DNA from: Candidatus Uhrbacteria bacterium
GTDB taxonomy: Bacteria > Patescibacteriota > Patescibacteriia > JACQRZ01
NCBI GenBank assembly: GCA_016209345.1
Contig: JACQWH010000051.1
Location: forward strand, 1 to 10,105
Direction of reading: 5' to 3'
DNA: 10,105 nucleotides
Shown one piece after another: positions 1 to 6,703 of this stretch. How positions within the stretch are numbered: position 1 is the first letter of the stretch; every line of letters begins with the position of its first letter. The notes under the pieces were generated by a model. The model made no database searches, was not told the DNA's origin, and was given only the letters and a program-made list of their open reading frames with translations. Position numbers and translations under genes: made by a program.

Positions 1-120
1 TTGGCTCTTCTTTCTTTGGCTCTTCTTTCTTTGGCTCTTCTTTCTTTGGCTCTTCTTTCTTTGGCTCTTCTTTCTTTGGCTCTTCTTTCTTTGGCTCTTC
101 TTTCTTTGGCTCTTCCTCTT
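1..120. repeat. 15-bp coding tandem repeat, 7 perfect copies plus 1 degenerate
   Basis: The plus strand reads TTGGCTCTTCTTTCT seven times with no mismatch (1-105), then a diverged copy at 106-120 (TTGGCTCTTCCTCTT). The period of 15 bp keeps the frame of the minus-strand gene, and each unit encodes K-K-E-E-P. The array continues off the window edge, so the copy number is a minimum. Such charged, proline-punctuated tails usually form extended, wall-spanning or spacer segments (inference). Confidence 0.95.
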
Positions 121-832
121 TATCCTTATCGGTGACGGTAAACGTAACGGTTTGGAATAATCCGCGCCCATCACTCACTTCAATGGTATATTTTCCGGGT
201 GTTACTGCGCTTACCTTGAAATCTTTCGTAATTGTTGCCGGGATAGTAAATGCATGTTGGCCAACCGCACCGTTTTCATCAGTCATCAAGAGACCGGTTG
301 AAAGTTTTTGCCCGCCAAAGCGGAGGATAAGACCGCTCTTCTCCGGGAATCCGCCAACCGTGAGAAAGACGTGCGCGCCAACCGGCCCGGCTGTCGGGTT
401 TACAGCCATGATCGGCCTGTTTGAGTTTCTGAAATCCGGCAAGCGAACAAATCGAAATGGGGCTGTTGCTTCGCGCGTTCCCCCTTGCGCCGAGACAGAG
501 AGCGCATAGTCACCTTCGGCGAGATTTTGGGGAAGATTGACGCGCAAGAGCAAATCAAGCGCACTCATATAATTTTGATCAACCGTAAGCGGAATCTCTG
601 TATTGGCATCGTCCACGAGTATCAAAAGAACCGTCGCGTCCCTGCGTTCGGTATATAATCCCCAGCCGTTTCCCTTTATGGTGATTACATCGGTGTATTG
701 TGATGCAATAATCGGACTGGGAACGATTGACGGATGTTCGGCACTAACAACGTTGTCAGTTGAAAAAAAGCCGAGATAAAACACGAATGCCGTAAACGAG
801 ACAATGGAAACAATGAGGGAGCGTTTTTTCAT
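1..832 (-). CDS. Exported IPT/TIG-like surface protein with (KKEEP)n tail, 3' end outside window
   Basis: A reading frame on the minus strand runs without a stop from the ATG at 832 to the window edge (277 codons), so its true C-terminus is not seen. The N-terminus MKKRSLIVSIVSFTAFVFYLGFF is a signal peptide or membrane anchor with a possible cleavage after VVSA. Two Ig-like beta-rich modules follow: residues ~33-140 (ending near FRFVRLPD) and ~145-235, the second containing NPTAGPVGAHVFLTVGGF and PGKYTIEVSDG, typical of IPT/TIG folds. After TVTDKDKEE the chain becomes a charged KKEEP repeat. In-frame ATGs also lie at 838, 844 and 847; 847 is only 3 nt past the stop of the upstream 646-aa gene, so translation is probably coupled. 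I chose 832 because it gives the best signal peptide. No Shine-Dalgarno is visible. The role is inferred to be cell-surface or adhesive; the partner is unknown. Confidence 0.8.
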   Translation of the reverse strand, partial: MKKRSLIVSIVSFTAFVFYLGFFSTDNVVSAEHPSIVPSPIIASQYTDVITIKGNGWGLYTERRDATVLLILVDDANTEIPLTVDQNYMSALDLLLRVNLPQNLAEGDYALSVSAQGGTREATAPFRFVRLPDFRNSNRPIMAVNPTAGPVGAHVFLTVGGFPEKSGLILRFGGQKLSTGLLMTDENGAVGQHAFTIPATITKDFKVSAVTPGKYTIEVSDGRGLFQTVTFTVTDKDKEEEPKKEEPKKEEPKKEEPKKEEPKKEEPKKEEPKKEEP

Positions 833-850
833 AGTCATATACATCATGGG

Positions 851-2791
851 TTATTGTACGGAAATCGTTTTTGTCGTGTCGCTTGTAACTCCGCGCAGAT
901 CAACAGTGCCAACCTTTTTCTCTCCTATCGTGTATGATGTGACGAAAACATCATAGATCCATCCGGGTCGTATATATGCCCACGAACCGACGAGCTGCTG
1001 CTGGGATGCGCCATAGCCAGCGATTGCCTCTTTTTCTTCATAAAAAAGAGCGCCGGAACCTTCGTATAAAGGAATTTTTTCTTGGGAGCGGAGGAGAATT
1101 TTTGTAACATTATGCAGCGAGCTGTCTCCTGCTCCATATTGGAGCGTTAGATTAAGAGTAATATAGGTTGTTTGTGACGGTGAAGATGAAGTTGATGAAG
1201 AGGATGATGTCTGCTGTTGTGTCGACGCGCCTGACGAGGATGACGCTGTCGATCCTGAAATTGTGGTCTGGAATGTTTTTTTCAAGGGGCCTGTCGTTAT
1301 GGTTGAAAGATCGAGCGTTCCGCTCTTAATCATTTCTCTTCCCCAGTCGGCATAGACGTCGTATTTCGCTTTCGTTTTGACTTGATTGGTTGCTTTGTGG
1401 AATGATCCAACGACTGTCTTGTCGTCATCCCAGACCGCAAGCGCCATGGGTTTGTACACCGCGATGGCGGGATCCTGTCCCTCCGGAACAAGGACGACGA
1501 ATTGAATAGATCCCAAACTGCTGTCGCGCGCGGGATAGACAAGATCAATTTCAACGACGATTTCCGCCCCAGTCGGCGTTACAGCGGTTTTTTGTTCCGC
1601 TGTCGCCATGCCGCTTCCGGTCACCGTAATCGTCGCGGTCGTTTCACTCTTCGTGTTGGTCAAGTCAAGCGTTCCAACGGCGGCAGACGCAAAGCCGGTG
1701 TTGGTATAGACCGTATATTTTTTTCCGGTTTGCGGCATGTTTGTTGCTTTATAAAACGATCCGATGATGCGTTTGTTCCCGTCGTATTGAGCTATCGCCG
1801 TTGGTTTGTAGTCGGCGGTAGTGACATCTTTTCCTTCGGGGACAAGCTCGACCGTGACGATGCCGCCAAGCGCGCTGTCTTTTGCCGGATATTCCAAGAT
1901 GAGCTGGACCGATACTTCGGCGGCACCTGATTGCGCTCCCGACGCACTGCCGCCTTCTTTGAGATAGGTGATGGTGTGGTGCCAGCCGTTATAGTCATAT
2001 TCGAAGCGTATCTGCGTGCCGCCAAGGAGTGTTCCCGGCCCGCGCAGCTTCGATGCAGAGAGCGTGACAACGTCGTCTTTTACGGAATAGGTACCCTTTT
2101 CGCTTGAAACGGAATACGTCCCGTCTGTATTGAGCACAATCGGCGCGAAGAGCCGGCAATCGCCCCCGCCCCCGCCGCTCACGTTATAGCTCCAACAGCG
2201 GTATGAGCCGGCATGCGCGGAAAAATCTTTTGCGGGAGGTGTTGATGTTTTTGACGGAGTGATTCCTTCTGCTTGCGCCGCTTGCCGTGGAGTGACAACC
2301 GCTTGTTCGGGGTCGGCATATTTTTCTGCCGTTGGAATCATGCCCATATCTTTGTTTGAAACGCCAAGTCCCAGGCCCCGCATGACGGAAAACGCATCGG
2401 CGGGACGGCCCAACGAATACCGCTTGAAGTCGGTCGGGTTTATGTACCACGCCTCTCCGCGCGATTGTACTTGAAGCAGTATTTTTCCGGCAAGTTTTTT
2501 TGCAAATGCGATATTTTTCGCCTGCTCTTCGCCCGCCTCGGCGATTTTATCCAGGTCGCTATTCGTGATGCCCAGTCCAAGACCGCGCATGACGCGAAAC
2601 GCATCGGCGGGCCGTCCGAGATATGCGCGGCTTTGCGTGGCAGGATCGATGTACCACGCCTTACCCTTTTCTTCGACCTGAAGAAGAATGCGGCCGGATA
2701 ATTTTTCCTGAAGCGCAGCGGCATGGACGGGGATGGAAATCGCCAGCATTATAAATACAAGGGAGATGCTCGCAACGAACGATTTTTTCAT
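851..2791 (-). CDS. Exported multi-repeat surface protein, 646 aa, function unknown
   Basis: The protein starts with a Sec signal peptide (MKKSFVASISLVFIMLAISIPVHAAA, cleavage near residue 24-26). Residues ~31-80 and ~101-152 are two copies of one module (ILLQV-x(5)-G-x-AWYI-P ... LGRPADAF-VMRGLGLG), a unit I know as recurring in exported proteins of Parcubacteria-type genomes; its function is not established. Residues ~190-280 form a glycine-rich beta domain with Cys199 and Cys212 that may form a disulfide, and a FEYDYNGWHHTITY strand. Three related C-terminal modules follow: ~295-393, ~412-513 and ~543-646, each beginning with an L-x-L-x-YPA-DS-LG-like strand, containing VGSF or VGSW, and ending in GTLDL or GTVDL plus T-rich strands. 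A Ser/Thr/Gln linker (515-541) precedes the third. It sits just upstream of the TIG-like gene, probably in one operon. Inferred to be secreted or cell-wall attached. Confidence 0.88.
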   Translation of the reverse strand: MKKSFVASISLVFIMLAISIPVHAAALQEKLSGRILLQVEEKGKAWYIDPATQSRAYLGRPADAFRVMRGLGLGITNSDLDKIAEAGEEQAKNIAFAKKLAGKILLQVQSRGEAWYINPTDFKRYSLGRPADAFSVMRGLGLGVSNKDMGMIPTAEKYADPEQAVVTPRQAAQAEGITPSKTSTPPAKDFSAHAGSYRCWSYNVSGGGGGDCRLFAPIVLNTDGTYSVSSEKGTYSVKDDVVTLSASKLRGPGTLLGGTQIRFEYDYNGWHHTITYLKEGGSASGAQSGAAEVSVQLILEYPAKDSALGGIVTVELVPEGKDVTTADYKPTAIAQYDGNKRIIGSFYKATNMPQTGKKYTVYTNTGFASAAVGTLDLTNTKSETTATITVTGSGMATAEQKTAVTPTGAEIVVEIDLVYPARDSSLGSIQFVVLVPEGQDPAIAVYKPMALAVWDDDKTVVGSFHKATNQVKTKAKYDVYADWGREMIKSGTLDLSTITTGPLKKTFQTTISGSTASSSSGASTQQQTSSSSSTSSSPSQTTYITLNLTLQYGAGDSSLHNVTKILLRSQEKIPLYEGSGALFYEEKEAIAGYGASQQQLVGSWAYIRPGWIYDVFVTSYTIGEKKVGTVDLRGVTSDTTKTISVQ

Positions 2792-2806
2792 AGTATCTGA
2801 GTAATT

Positions 2807-2812
2807 ATTATA
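2807..2812 (-). promoter_or_regulatory. Possible -10 box for the 646-aa gene
   Basis: On the minus strand TATAAT ends 15 nt before the ATG at 2791, which would give a leader of only about 8-10 nt. No good -35 box is seen 16-18 nt upstream and no Shine-Dalgarno lies before the ATG, so this could be a near-leaderless transcript. Only the hexamer supports it. Confidence 0.35.
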
Positions 2813-2868
2813 AATCTCCAGGGGTTTTTGTGGGTAGAGAAAGTGTCCGGCTAATTCACCTAATTTCT

Positions 2869-3000
2869 AATTGACCTAATTGATCTAAACAAATACCCAA
2901 ACACCAGATCCCAAAGGGTGGAGATACGCGCCTGTGAGGTGGTTTGGGACATTGGGATTTCATTAGAATAATTAGAGCACTTAGGTTAATTGGGTCAATT
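2869..3000. repeat. Imperfect fold-back in the 278-bp intergenic spacer
   Basis: The spacer 2792-3069 has no gene. It holds nested inverted repeats: AATTGACCTAATT (2869-2881) against AATTGGGTCAATT (2988-3000, 12 of 13 complementary), AAATACCCAA (2891-2900) against TTGGGATTT (2953-2960 region, one bulge), and TCCCAAA (2909-2915) against TTTGGGA (2943-2949, perfect). The left flank also repeats a CTAATT(T/G) word at roughly 9-11-nt steps. It could be a decayed MITE-like element or an mRNA structure between the HD gene and the 646-aa gene. No T-tract is attached, so it is not a clear intrinsic terminator. Confidence 0.5.
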
Positions 3001-3069
3001 ATCAGAGTGTTGGTATCTGCACCTATCACGTATTAATGACCCATACGAATATCTGAAGAATCATTATTA

Positions 3070-3738
3070 TTATAGCGAGTGTGTCAGCGTTGGAGGACAT
3101 ATATCGCTATGTTCCTGCGCATACGAAAACGCATTGCTGATTTCGTGAAACAGAGTGGCGTTTGTTTTTTGAGCAAGGGGGAGCGCGTAGGTACGCACTT
3201 CATCAAACCATCGGGGGAGTTTCTTTCGCGCCTTGCTTTCGCAGGGGATATTGGGCCACGAACGGATATTGTCCAAGAGGTCGGCGCATTTGATGATGCG
3301 GGTTTCCTGGTCGGCGTCAAGAAGTTTTTCAAACTTTGCTGCCTTGTCGCGGCGTACGCGTTCTTCGGTGGGGTGTATCGTGCGCGGACGCGTCACGTTG
3401 CTTACAAGACGCGCGACCGGTGCGCCAAACAGTTTTTCAATGGCGGGAATAGTGATGCGGGTGTCTTCAACAACATCGTGCAGGAGCATCGCGCAGAGAA
3501 TATCGGGTGTTTTGATGCCGCATTCGGATATGAGGGAAATTGCCGCGCGCAGAGGATGGAGGATATACGGCGTTCCGTCGTCTCTCATCTGTTGTTCGTG
3601 GGCGGCTTTCGCCTGAATGTACGCCTCTTTTATGACGGCTCGATCCGGAGCGGGAAATGCGCTCAATAGCTCAAAGAAGCGTTCTTCTTGAACGGAAAAA
3701 TCATGGAAGGTCTTTGGCGGGGGGAGCATGAGCGGCAT
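3070..3738 (-). CDS. Stand-alone HD-domain (p)ppGpp hydrolase-like protein
   Basis: The 222-aa protein matches the N-terminal hydrolase domain of RelA/SpoT: H47 in AHEQQMRDDG, H61 in YILHP, H87-D88 in MLLHDVVEDT and D153 in CADLLDN form the metal-binding HD set, and the FGAPVARLVSNVTRP stretch (~104-119) is typical of the family. The synthetase, TGS and ACT domains are absent, so it resembles a small alarmone hydrolase that would degrade (p)ppGpp in the cytoplasm. Other nucleotide substrates are possible. The longer open frame reaching back to 4335 overlaps gltX antisense and looks random, so I take the ATG at 3738 (MPLMLPPPK). A GGAGG lies about 21 nt upstream, too far for a normal ribosome site; the ATG at 3729 is an alternative. 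It is divergent from gltX across 144 bp. Confidence 0.85.
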   Translation of the reverse strand: MPLMLPPPKTFHDFSVQEERFFELLSAFPAPDRAVIKEAYIQAKAAHEQQMRDDGTPYILHPLRAAISLISECGIKTPDILCAMLLHDVVEDTRITIPAIEKLFGAPVARLVSNVTRPRTIHPTEERVRRDKAAKFEKLLDADQETRIIKCADLLDNIRSWPNIPCESKARKKLPRWFDEVRTYALPLAQKTNATLFHEISNAFSYAQEHSDICPPTLTHSL

Positions 3739-3789
3739 AGAACATGTACAAAAATCAAACCTCCGTCGGTTGACGGCTGCTATTATTAT

Positions 3790-3798
3790 AGTATAGCA
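3790..3798 (-). promoter_or_regulatory. Extended -10 promoter of the HD hydrolase gene
   Basis: The minus strand reads TGC-TATACT (TATACT at 3790-3795, TG at 3797-3798), an extended -10 element. A weak TTTCTT lies 17 nt upstream as a -35. The predicted start near 3783 gives a ~45-nt leader that includes the CGACGGAGG stretch. It lies in the short divergent spacer shared with gltX. Confidence 0.5.
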
Positions 3799-3882
3799 CA
3801 AAATGGCAAAAAAAGAAACATCCGCCTTGCGTCTCGATACGCGCTTTACTTTTTTTTGTTTTCTCGATAAGTTAAGAATACT

Positions 3883-5556
3883 ATGGATGAAAGAGAAAAA
3901 ATAGTACAGGAAGTACGCGCGCGGATGTTTCCCGAAATACTTCCCGCAATTCATGATATTGAAAAGAACTATCCGCCAAGGCATCTTCCGGCCGGCGCTC
4001 GCGTCACGCGGATTGCTCCAAGCCCGACGGGCTTCTTGCATGTCGGGGGACTGTATACCGCGCTTATCAGCGAGCGGCTGGCGCACCAGACCGGCGGTAT
4101 TTTTTATCTTCGTATCGAGGATACGGATAAGAAGCGGGAGGTCCCGGGTGCTTCCGCGCTGATTGCCGCGTCTCTGGCGCAGTACGGAATTATAATCGAC
4201 GAGGGGCAAACACCCGCCGGGCAGGAAATCGGGCCATACGGGCCGTATACGCAGAGTGCTCGGGCGCCCATCTACGCCGCGTACATCAAGTCCCTGCTTG
4301 AACGAGGGTTGGCATATCCTTGTTTTTGCACTCATGAGGAGACCGAAGCGATGCGCGCGCAGCAGGAGCTGGGGCGTATGCGCCTTGGGTATTATGGCAG
4401 GTGGGCAGTATGCCGCACACGATCACCGGACGACGTTCTGGAAGCACTGAAAAAAAACACGCCGTTTGCCATACGATTCAGGTCGCCGGGGGATTTTAAC
4501 AATAAAATTGCCGTCGTCGATCTTTTGCGGGGCACGCGCGAGCTTTCCGAAAACGATCAGGATATTGTATTGATGAAGTCGGACGGATTGCCGACCTATC
4601 ATCTGGCCCATGTTGTCGACGACCATCTGATGGGAACAACGCACGTCATTCGCGGCGATGAATGGCTCTCGTCTGTCACACTTCATATGCAGCTGTTTGA
4701 AATGTTTTCATGGATCCCCCCGCAGTATGGGCATATTGCTCCCATCCAGAAGATGGACGGCGGGTCAAAACGAAAGCTGAGCAAGCGGCACGATCCCGAG
4801 GCAAGCGTTTCGTTTTACGATGAGCGGGGCTATCCGCCCGCGGCTGTCATCGAGTATCTTTTGAATCTTGCGAATTCCAATTTCGAGGACTGGAGACGAG
4901 CGCAACCCGACGAGGACAGCCGTACGTTTATCCTCACGTTTGAAAAATTGGCAAACCCCAGCGGCGCATTGTTTGATTTTATGAAACTCAACGACATCAG
5001 CAAAGACGTCGTCGCGCGTTTTTCCGCCGAAGAGGTCTATGAGCAGGGCGTTGCGTGGGCGAGAAGGCATAACAGCGGCCTGGCAGAACGCATGGAGCGA
5101 AACAGTGAATACACGCAAAAGATTTTCGGCATCGAGAGAGGAGGCACGGGTAAGATACGAAAAGATATTGCGAAGTGGTCCGACTTGAAAGGAGAGCTGG
5201 AATATTTTTTTGATGACTCGTTTCAAGAATCGCGCGCAGAGCTTTTGCAGATACTTTTCGACAGTGAGCAGGACGATATCAAAAAAATTATCGCATCATT
5301 TCTCGATGGGTATGACGAGGGTGACGCATCTCACGCGTGGTTTGAGAAAATACAAGAAATTGCCGCGAGATATGGATATGCAAAAAGCGCAAAGGAGTAC
5401 AAAGCCGATCCGGAGACGTACAAGGGGACCGTGGCCGATGTTGCAAAGATATTTCGCGTGGCGCTGACTGGCAGAACGCAGACGCCCGATCTGTATTCGA
5501 TTATGCAGGTGATGGGAAAGGAGCGCGTACTCAAACGGCTTTCCGCGTTGGCGTAA
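3883..5556 (+). CDS. gltX: Glutamate--tRNA ligase (GluRS)
   Basis: The 557-aa class I aminoacyl-tRNA synthetase charges tRNA-Glu with glutamate using ATP; whether it also charges tRNA-Gln cannot be told from sequence alone. The HIGH-type motif is APSPTGFLHVGG (HVGG at 53-56), the KMSKS-type motif is KRKLSKR (KLSKR 298-302), and LRIEDTDKKR (~76-85) is the conserved block after HIGH. C147-x-C149 with Y171 and C177 resembles the GluRS zinc knuckle. About 45 residues precede the Rossmann fold (through YPPRHLPAGARVTR), as in the longer GluRS type known from some Firmicutes. The C-terminal ~200 residues are the anticodon-binding helical region. The start at 3883 is the first ATG after the divergent spacer; no Shine-Dalgarno is visible. 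Confidence 0.96.
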   Translation: MDEREKIVQEVRARMFPEILPAIHDIEKNYPPRHLPAGARVTRIAPSPTGFLHVGGLYTALISERLAHQTGGIFYLRIEDTDKKREVPGASALIAASLAQYGIIIDEGQTPAGQEIGPYGPYTQSARAPIYAAYIKSLLERGLAYPCFCTHEETEAMRAQQELGRMRLGYYGRWAVCRTRSPDDVLEALKKNTPFAIRFRSPGDFNNKIAVVDLLRGTRELSENDQDIVLMKSDGLPTYHLAHVVDDHLMGTTHVIRGDEWLSSVTLHMQLFEMFSWIPPQYGHIAPIQKMDGGSKRKLSKRHDPEASVSFYDERGYPPAAVIEYLLNLANSNFEDWRRAQPDEDSRTFILTFEKLANPSGALFDFMKLNDISKDVVARFSAEEVYEQGVAWARRHNSGLAERMERNSEYTQKIFGIERGGTGKIRKDIAKWSDLKGELEYFFDDSFQESRAELLQILFDSEQDDIKKIIASFLDGYDEGDASHAWFEKIQEIAARYGYAKSAKEYKADPETYKGTVADVAKIFRVALTGRTQTPDLYSIMQVMGKERVLKRLSALA

Positions 5557-5564
5557 TTGTTTTT

Positions 5565-5638
5565 TGGTCGGGCTGGAGGGAATCGGACCCTCTCTACATG
5601 CACCCCATGCATGCGTACTACCGGTATACGACAGCCCG
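5565..5638 (-). tRNA. tRNA-Pro (anticodon GGG)
   Basis: The minus strand folds into a complete 74-nt cloverleaf with encoded CCA. Acceptor CGGGCTG pairs with CAGCCCG, discriminator A; the C1-G72 pair is the mark of bacterial tRNA-Pro. D stem GTAT/GTAC with loop ACCGGTA; anticodon stem CATGC/GCATG with loop ATGGGGT, so GGG at positions 34-36 reading CCC and CCU; variable loop TAGA; T stem GAGGG/CCCTC with loop TCCGATT. The T loop has C where the near-invariant T55 is expected, a mild oddity. It is convergent with gltX, 8 bp beyond that stop codon, with no terminator between. Confidence 0.95.
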
Positions 5639-5648
5639 ATTTTCGTAT

Positions 5649-5675
5649 ACTATACCAAGGAAGATAAGAGCGCAA
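5649..5675 (-). promoter_or_regulatory. Promoter of tRNA-Pro
   Basis: On the minus strand TTGCGC (5670-5675) lies upstream of TATAGT (5649-5654, spacer 15) or overlapping TAGTAT (5647-5652, spacer 17). The start would fall a few bases before the 5' end of the mature tRNA at 5638. It is back to back with the toxin-antitoxin promoter. Confidence 0.5.
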
Positions 5676-5686
5676 GGTACTCCCTG

Positions 5687-5715
5687 TTGACGAGATTTAT
5701 CGAAAGGAGCATAAT
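5687..5715 (+). promoter_or_regulatory. Sigma70-type promoter of the toxin-antitoxin operon
   Basis: TTGACG (5687-5692) and CATAAT (5710-5715) are separated by exactly 17 bp, each one mismatch from consensus. The start near 5722 leaves a ~20-nt leader without Shine-Dalgarno before the antitoxin ATG at 5742. Confidence 0.7.
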
Positions 5716-5734
5716 TGTAATATAAATTATTACA
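5716..5734. promoter_or_regulatory. Palindromic operator of the toxin-antitoxin operon
   Basis: TGTAATA-taaat-TATTACA is a perfect 7-bp inverted repeat with a 5-bp centre, immediately downstream of the -10 box and covering the expected start site. This is the usual place for an autoregulatory ribbon-helix-helix antitoxin to bind. Binding by the gene-5742 product is inference. Confidence 0.65.
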
Positions 5735-5741
5735 CTATTTT

Positions 5742-5957
5742 ATGCGCACCGTTGTAAATATTTCACTCCCCGCAACAATGGTTAAAGTTGTTGAAACAAC
5801 CGTTAAGGAACGATCATATGCAAGTAAGAGTGAATTTTTTCGTACGCTTCTCCGCCTATGGATGGAAGGTCAACTCAGAGAAGAAATTGAGGAAAGTCGC
5901 ACTGAGCTGAAAAACGGTAAAGGAAAGATACTCCGATCACTGAAGTATCTTCGATGA
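5742..5957 (+). CDS. Ribbon-helix-helix antitoxin (CopG/ParD-like)
   Basis: The 71-aa protein opens with a beta strand (TVVNISLPATM, ~3-13) followed by two helices (VKVVETTVKE; KSEFFRTLLRLWMEG) and the S-Y-A-S-K-SEFFR turn characteristic of ribbon-helix-helix DNA-binding antitoxins. The charged C-terminus (EEIEESRTELKNGKGKILRSLK, ~47-68) would wrap and neutralise the toxin. Its stop overlaps the toxin start as ATGA (5954-5957), so the two are translated as a coupled pair. It probably represses its own promoter through the palindrome just upstream. The exact family name is uncertain. Confidence 0.85.
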   Translation: MRTVVNISLPATMVKVVETTVKERSYASKSEFFRTLLRLWMEGQLREEIEESRTELKNGKGKILRSLKYLR

Positions 5958-6223
5958 TCAATGATATGACGATCCTTTATTCCTCGAAGTTTAAGCGGGA
6001 GTATAAAAAATTATCGCTATCAGTAAAAATGCGAGCAGAGAAGAAGGAAATTCTTTTTCGAAAGGATCCCTTTGATCCTCTGCTTGGCACGCATAAGCTT
6101 AAAGGGAGATTGAAAGAGTTTTGGGCATTCTGGATAGATGGCAAAAATCGTATTATTTTTGAATTTGCGAATAATGACACCATTTGGTTTCATTCGGCGG
6201 GGGATCACTCTATATATCTTTGA
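5954..6223 (+). CDS. RelE/ParE-superfamily toxin
   Basis: The 89-aa basic protein has the RelE/YoeB/YafQ layout: N-terminal strand (TILYSSKFKREYKKL), a helix with VKMRAEKKEILF, the DPFDPLLGTHKLKGRLKEFWAFWIDGKNRIIFEF core (~38-71) and the terminal GDHSIY. The HKLKG and RIIF motifs are typical of YoeB/YafQ-type ribosome-dependent mRNA endonucleases, though a ParE-type gyrase poison cannot be excluded. The Arg in KNRIIF and the C-terminal His of GDHSIY are at positions where the family often has catalytic residues. It overlaps the antitoxin by 4 nt. Its last codons, CTT-TGA, lie inside the left arm of the adjacent 175-bp inverted-repeat element. Confidence 0.87.
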   Translation: MINDMTILYSSKFKREYKKLSLSVKMRAEKKEILFRKDPFDPLLGTHKLKGRLKEFWAFWIDGKNRIIFEFANNDTIWFHSAGDHSIYL

Positions 6224-6392
6224 ATTACGAAATTTCCAATAACGCGCGCGTTGTCATCCCGAGCGAAGTCGAGGGATCTACGTTTTCCTTTCAACCGCAT
6301 AGATTCCTCCACTCCTTCTAGCATGCCCTGAGCGAACATTAGTGAGTCGAATGGGGTCGGAATGACAAAAAGTGGCGTTTCGTAATTCAAAG
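6218..6392. mobile_element. MITE-like element with 15-bp perfect terminal inverted repeats
   Basis: CTTTGAATTACGAAA (6218-6232) and its exact reverse complement (6378-6392) bound 175 bp with no gene. TATATAT stands on both sides (6211-6217 and 6394-6400), compatible with a target-site duplication but low in complexity. A second inverted pair lies inside: TTGTCATCCCGA (from ~6251) and TCGGAATGACAA (~6356-6368), with the GTCATCCCGAGCGAAGTCGA word that I know as a frequent dispersed repeat in many bacterial genomes. No transposase is present, so it would be non-autonomous. It reaches into the toxin stop codon. Confidence 0.65.
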
Positions 6393-6425
6393 CTATATAT
6401 GATCTTTTTAAAAAATAAATAGCAC

Positions 6426-6462
6426 AAAAAAGAAGTAGGCGTTTGGTGCCTACTTCTTTTTT
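6426..6462. terminator. Bidirectional intrinsic terminator between toxin and rpmB
   Basis: Perfect 15-bp arms AAAAAAGAAGTAGGC (6426-6440) and GCCTACTTCTTTTTT (6448-6462) with a 7-nt loop give a GC-poor but long hairpin ending in T6 on either strand. It serves the convergent toxin-antitoxin operon and rpmB; the rpmB stop codon (6450-6452) lies inside the stem. Confidence 0.9.
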
Positions 6463-6686
6463 GTATTTGCTTTTTTCATCTCGAGGGGTTTCACTGTTTT
6501 CTTCAGAAGGGCGGGCGTCTTTTCTTTGACGACCTTCAGACAGCTCGTACAGGTCAGAACCTGGGCACCGCCAATCCAGCGTTTTTGAAGATTGGCCCGT
6601 TGCCGGCGGATGGTTCCTATGTTAGAATGACTGCGGCTCACGGCTTTTTGTGAACTTCTTTTGCAATAGATGCATTCGCGTGCCAT
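6450..6686 (-). CDS. rpmB: 50S ribosomal protein bL28
   Basis: The 78-aa protein has the L28 core: MARECIYCKRSSQKAVSRSHS at the start, the SHSN-x(4)-RRQRANLQ stretch (~20-34) that matches the NRSH...KR...NLQ motif of bL28, and a beta segment through ~50. Two CxxC pairs (C5/C8 and C46/C49) make a probable zinc-binding site, seen in some but not all bL28. The tail is Lys-rich (ending KKANTKKK). I start at 6686 because MAR(E/K)C is the family start; the in-frame ATG at 6701 would add MFKKS. An AAGGA lies ~15 nt upstream, too far for efficient use. The product is an assembly protein of the large subunit. Divergent from the M50 gene. Confidence 0.93.
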   Translation of the reverse strand: MARECIYCKRSSQKAVSRSHSNIGTIRRQRANLQKRWIGGAQVLTCTSCLKVVKEKTPALLKKTVKPLEMKKANTKKK

Positions 6687-6703
6687 AGATTTTTTGAACA
6701 TTC

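Noticed and set aside
1..120. Tandem repeat as a CRISPR array
   Set aside because: Unit is 15 bp with no spacers and encodes KKEEP in frame with a gene.
132..509. 125-codon plus-strand frame at the window start
   Set aside because: It is antisense to the signal-peptide-bearing TIG-like frame, which is open over 277 codons and has coherent domains.
3739..4335. N-terminal extension of the HD protein up to 4335
   Set aside because: The added ~199 residues lie antisense to gltX and its promoter spacer and show no family similarity; the HD family fits the start at 3738, downstream of an extended -10 promoter.
5331..5675. 114-codon minus-strand frame over the gltX end and the tRNA
   Set aside because: It covers the tRNA-Pro gene and antisense gltX; a shadow frame.
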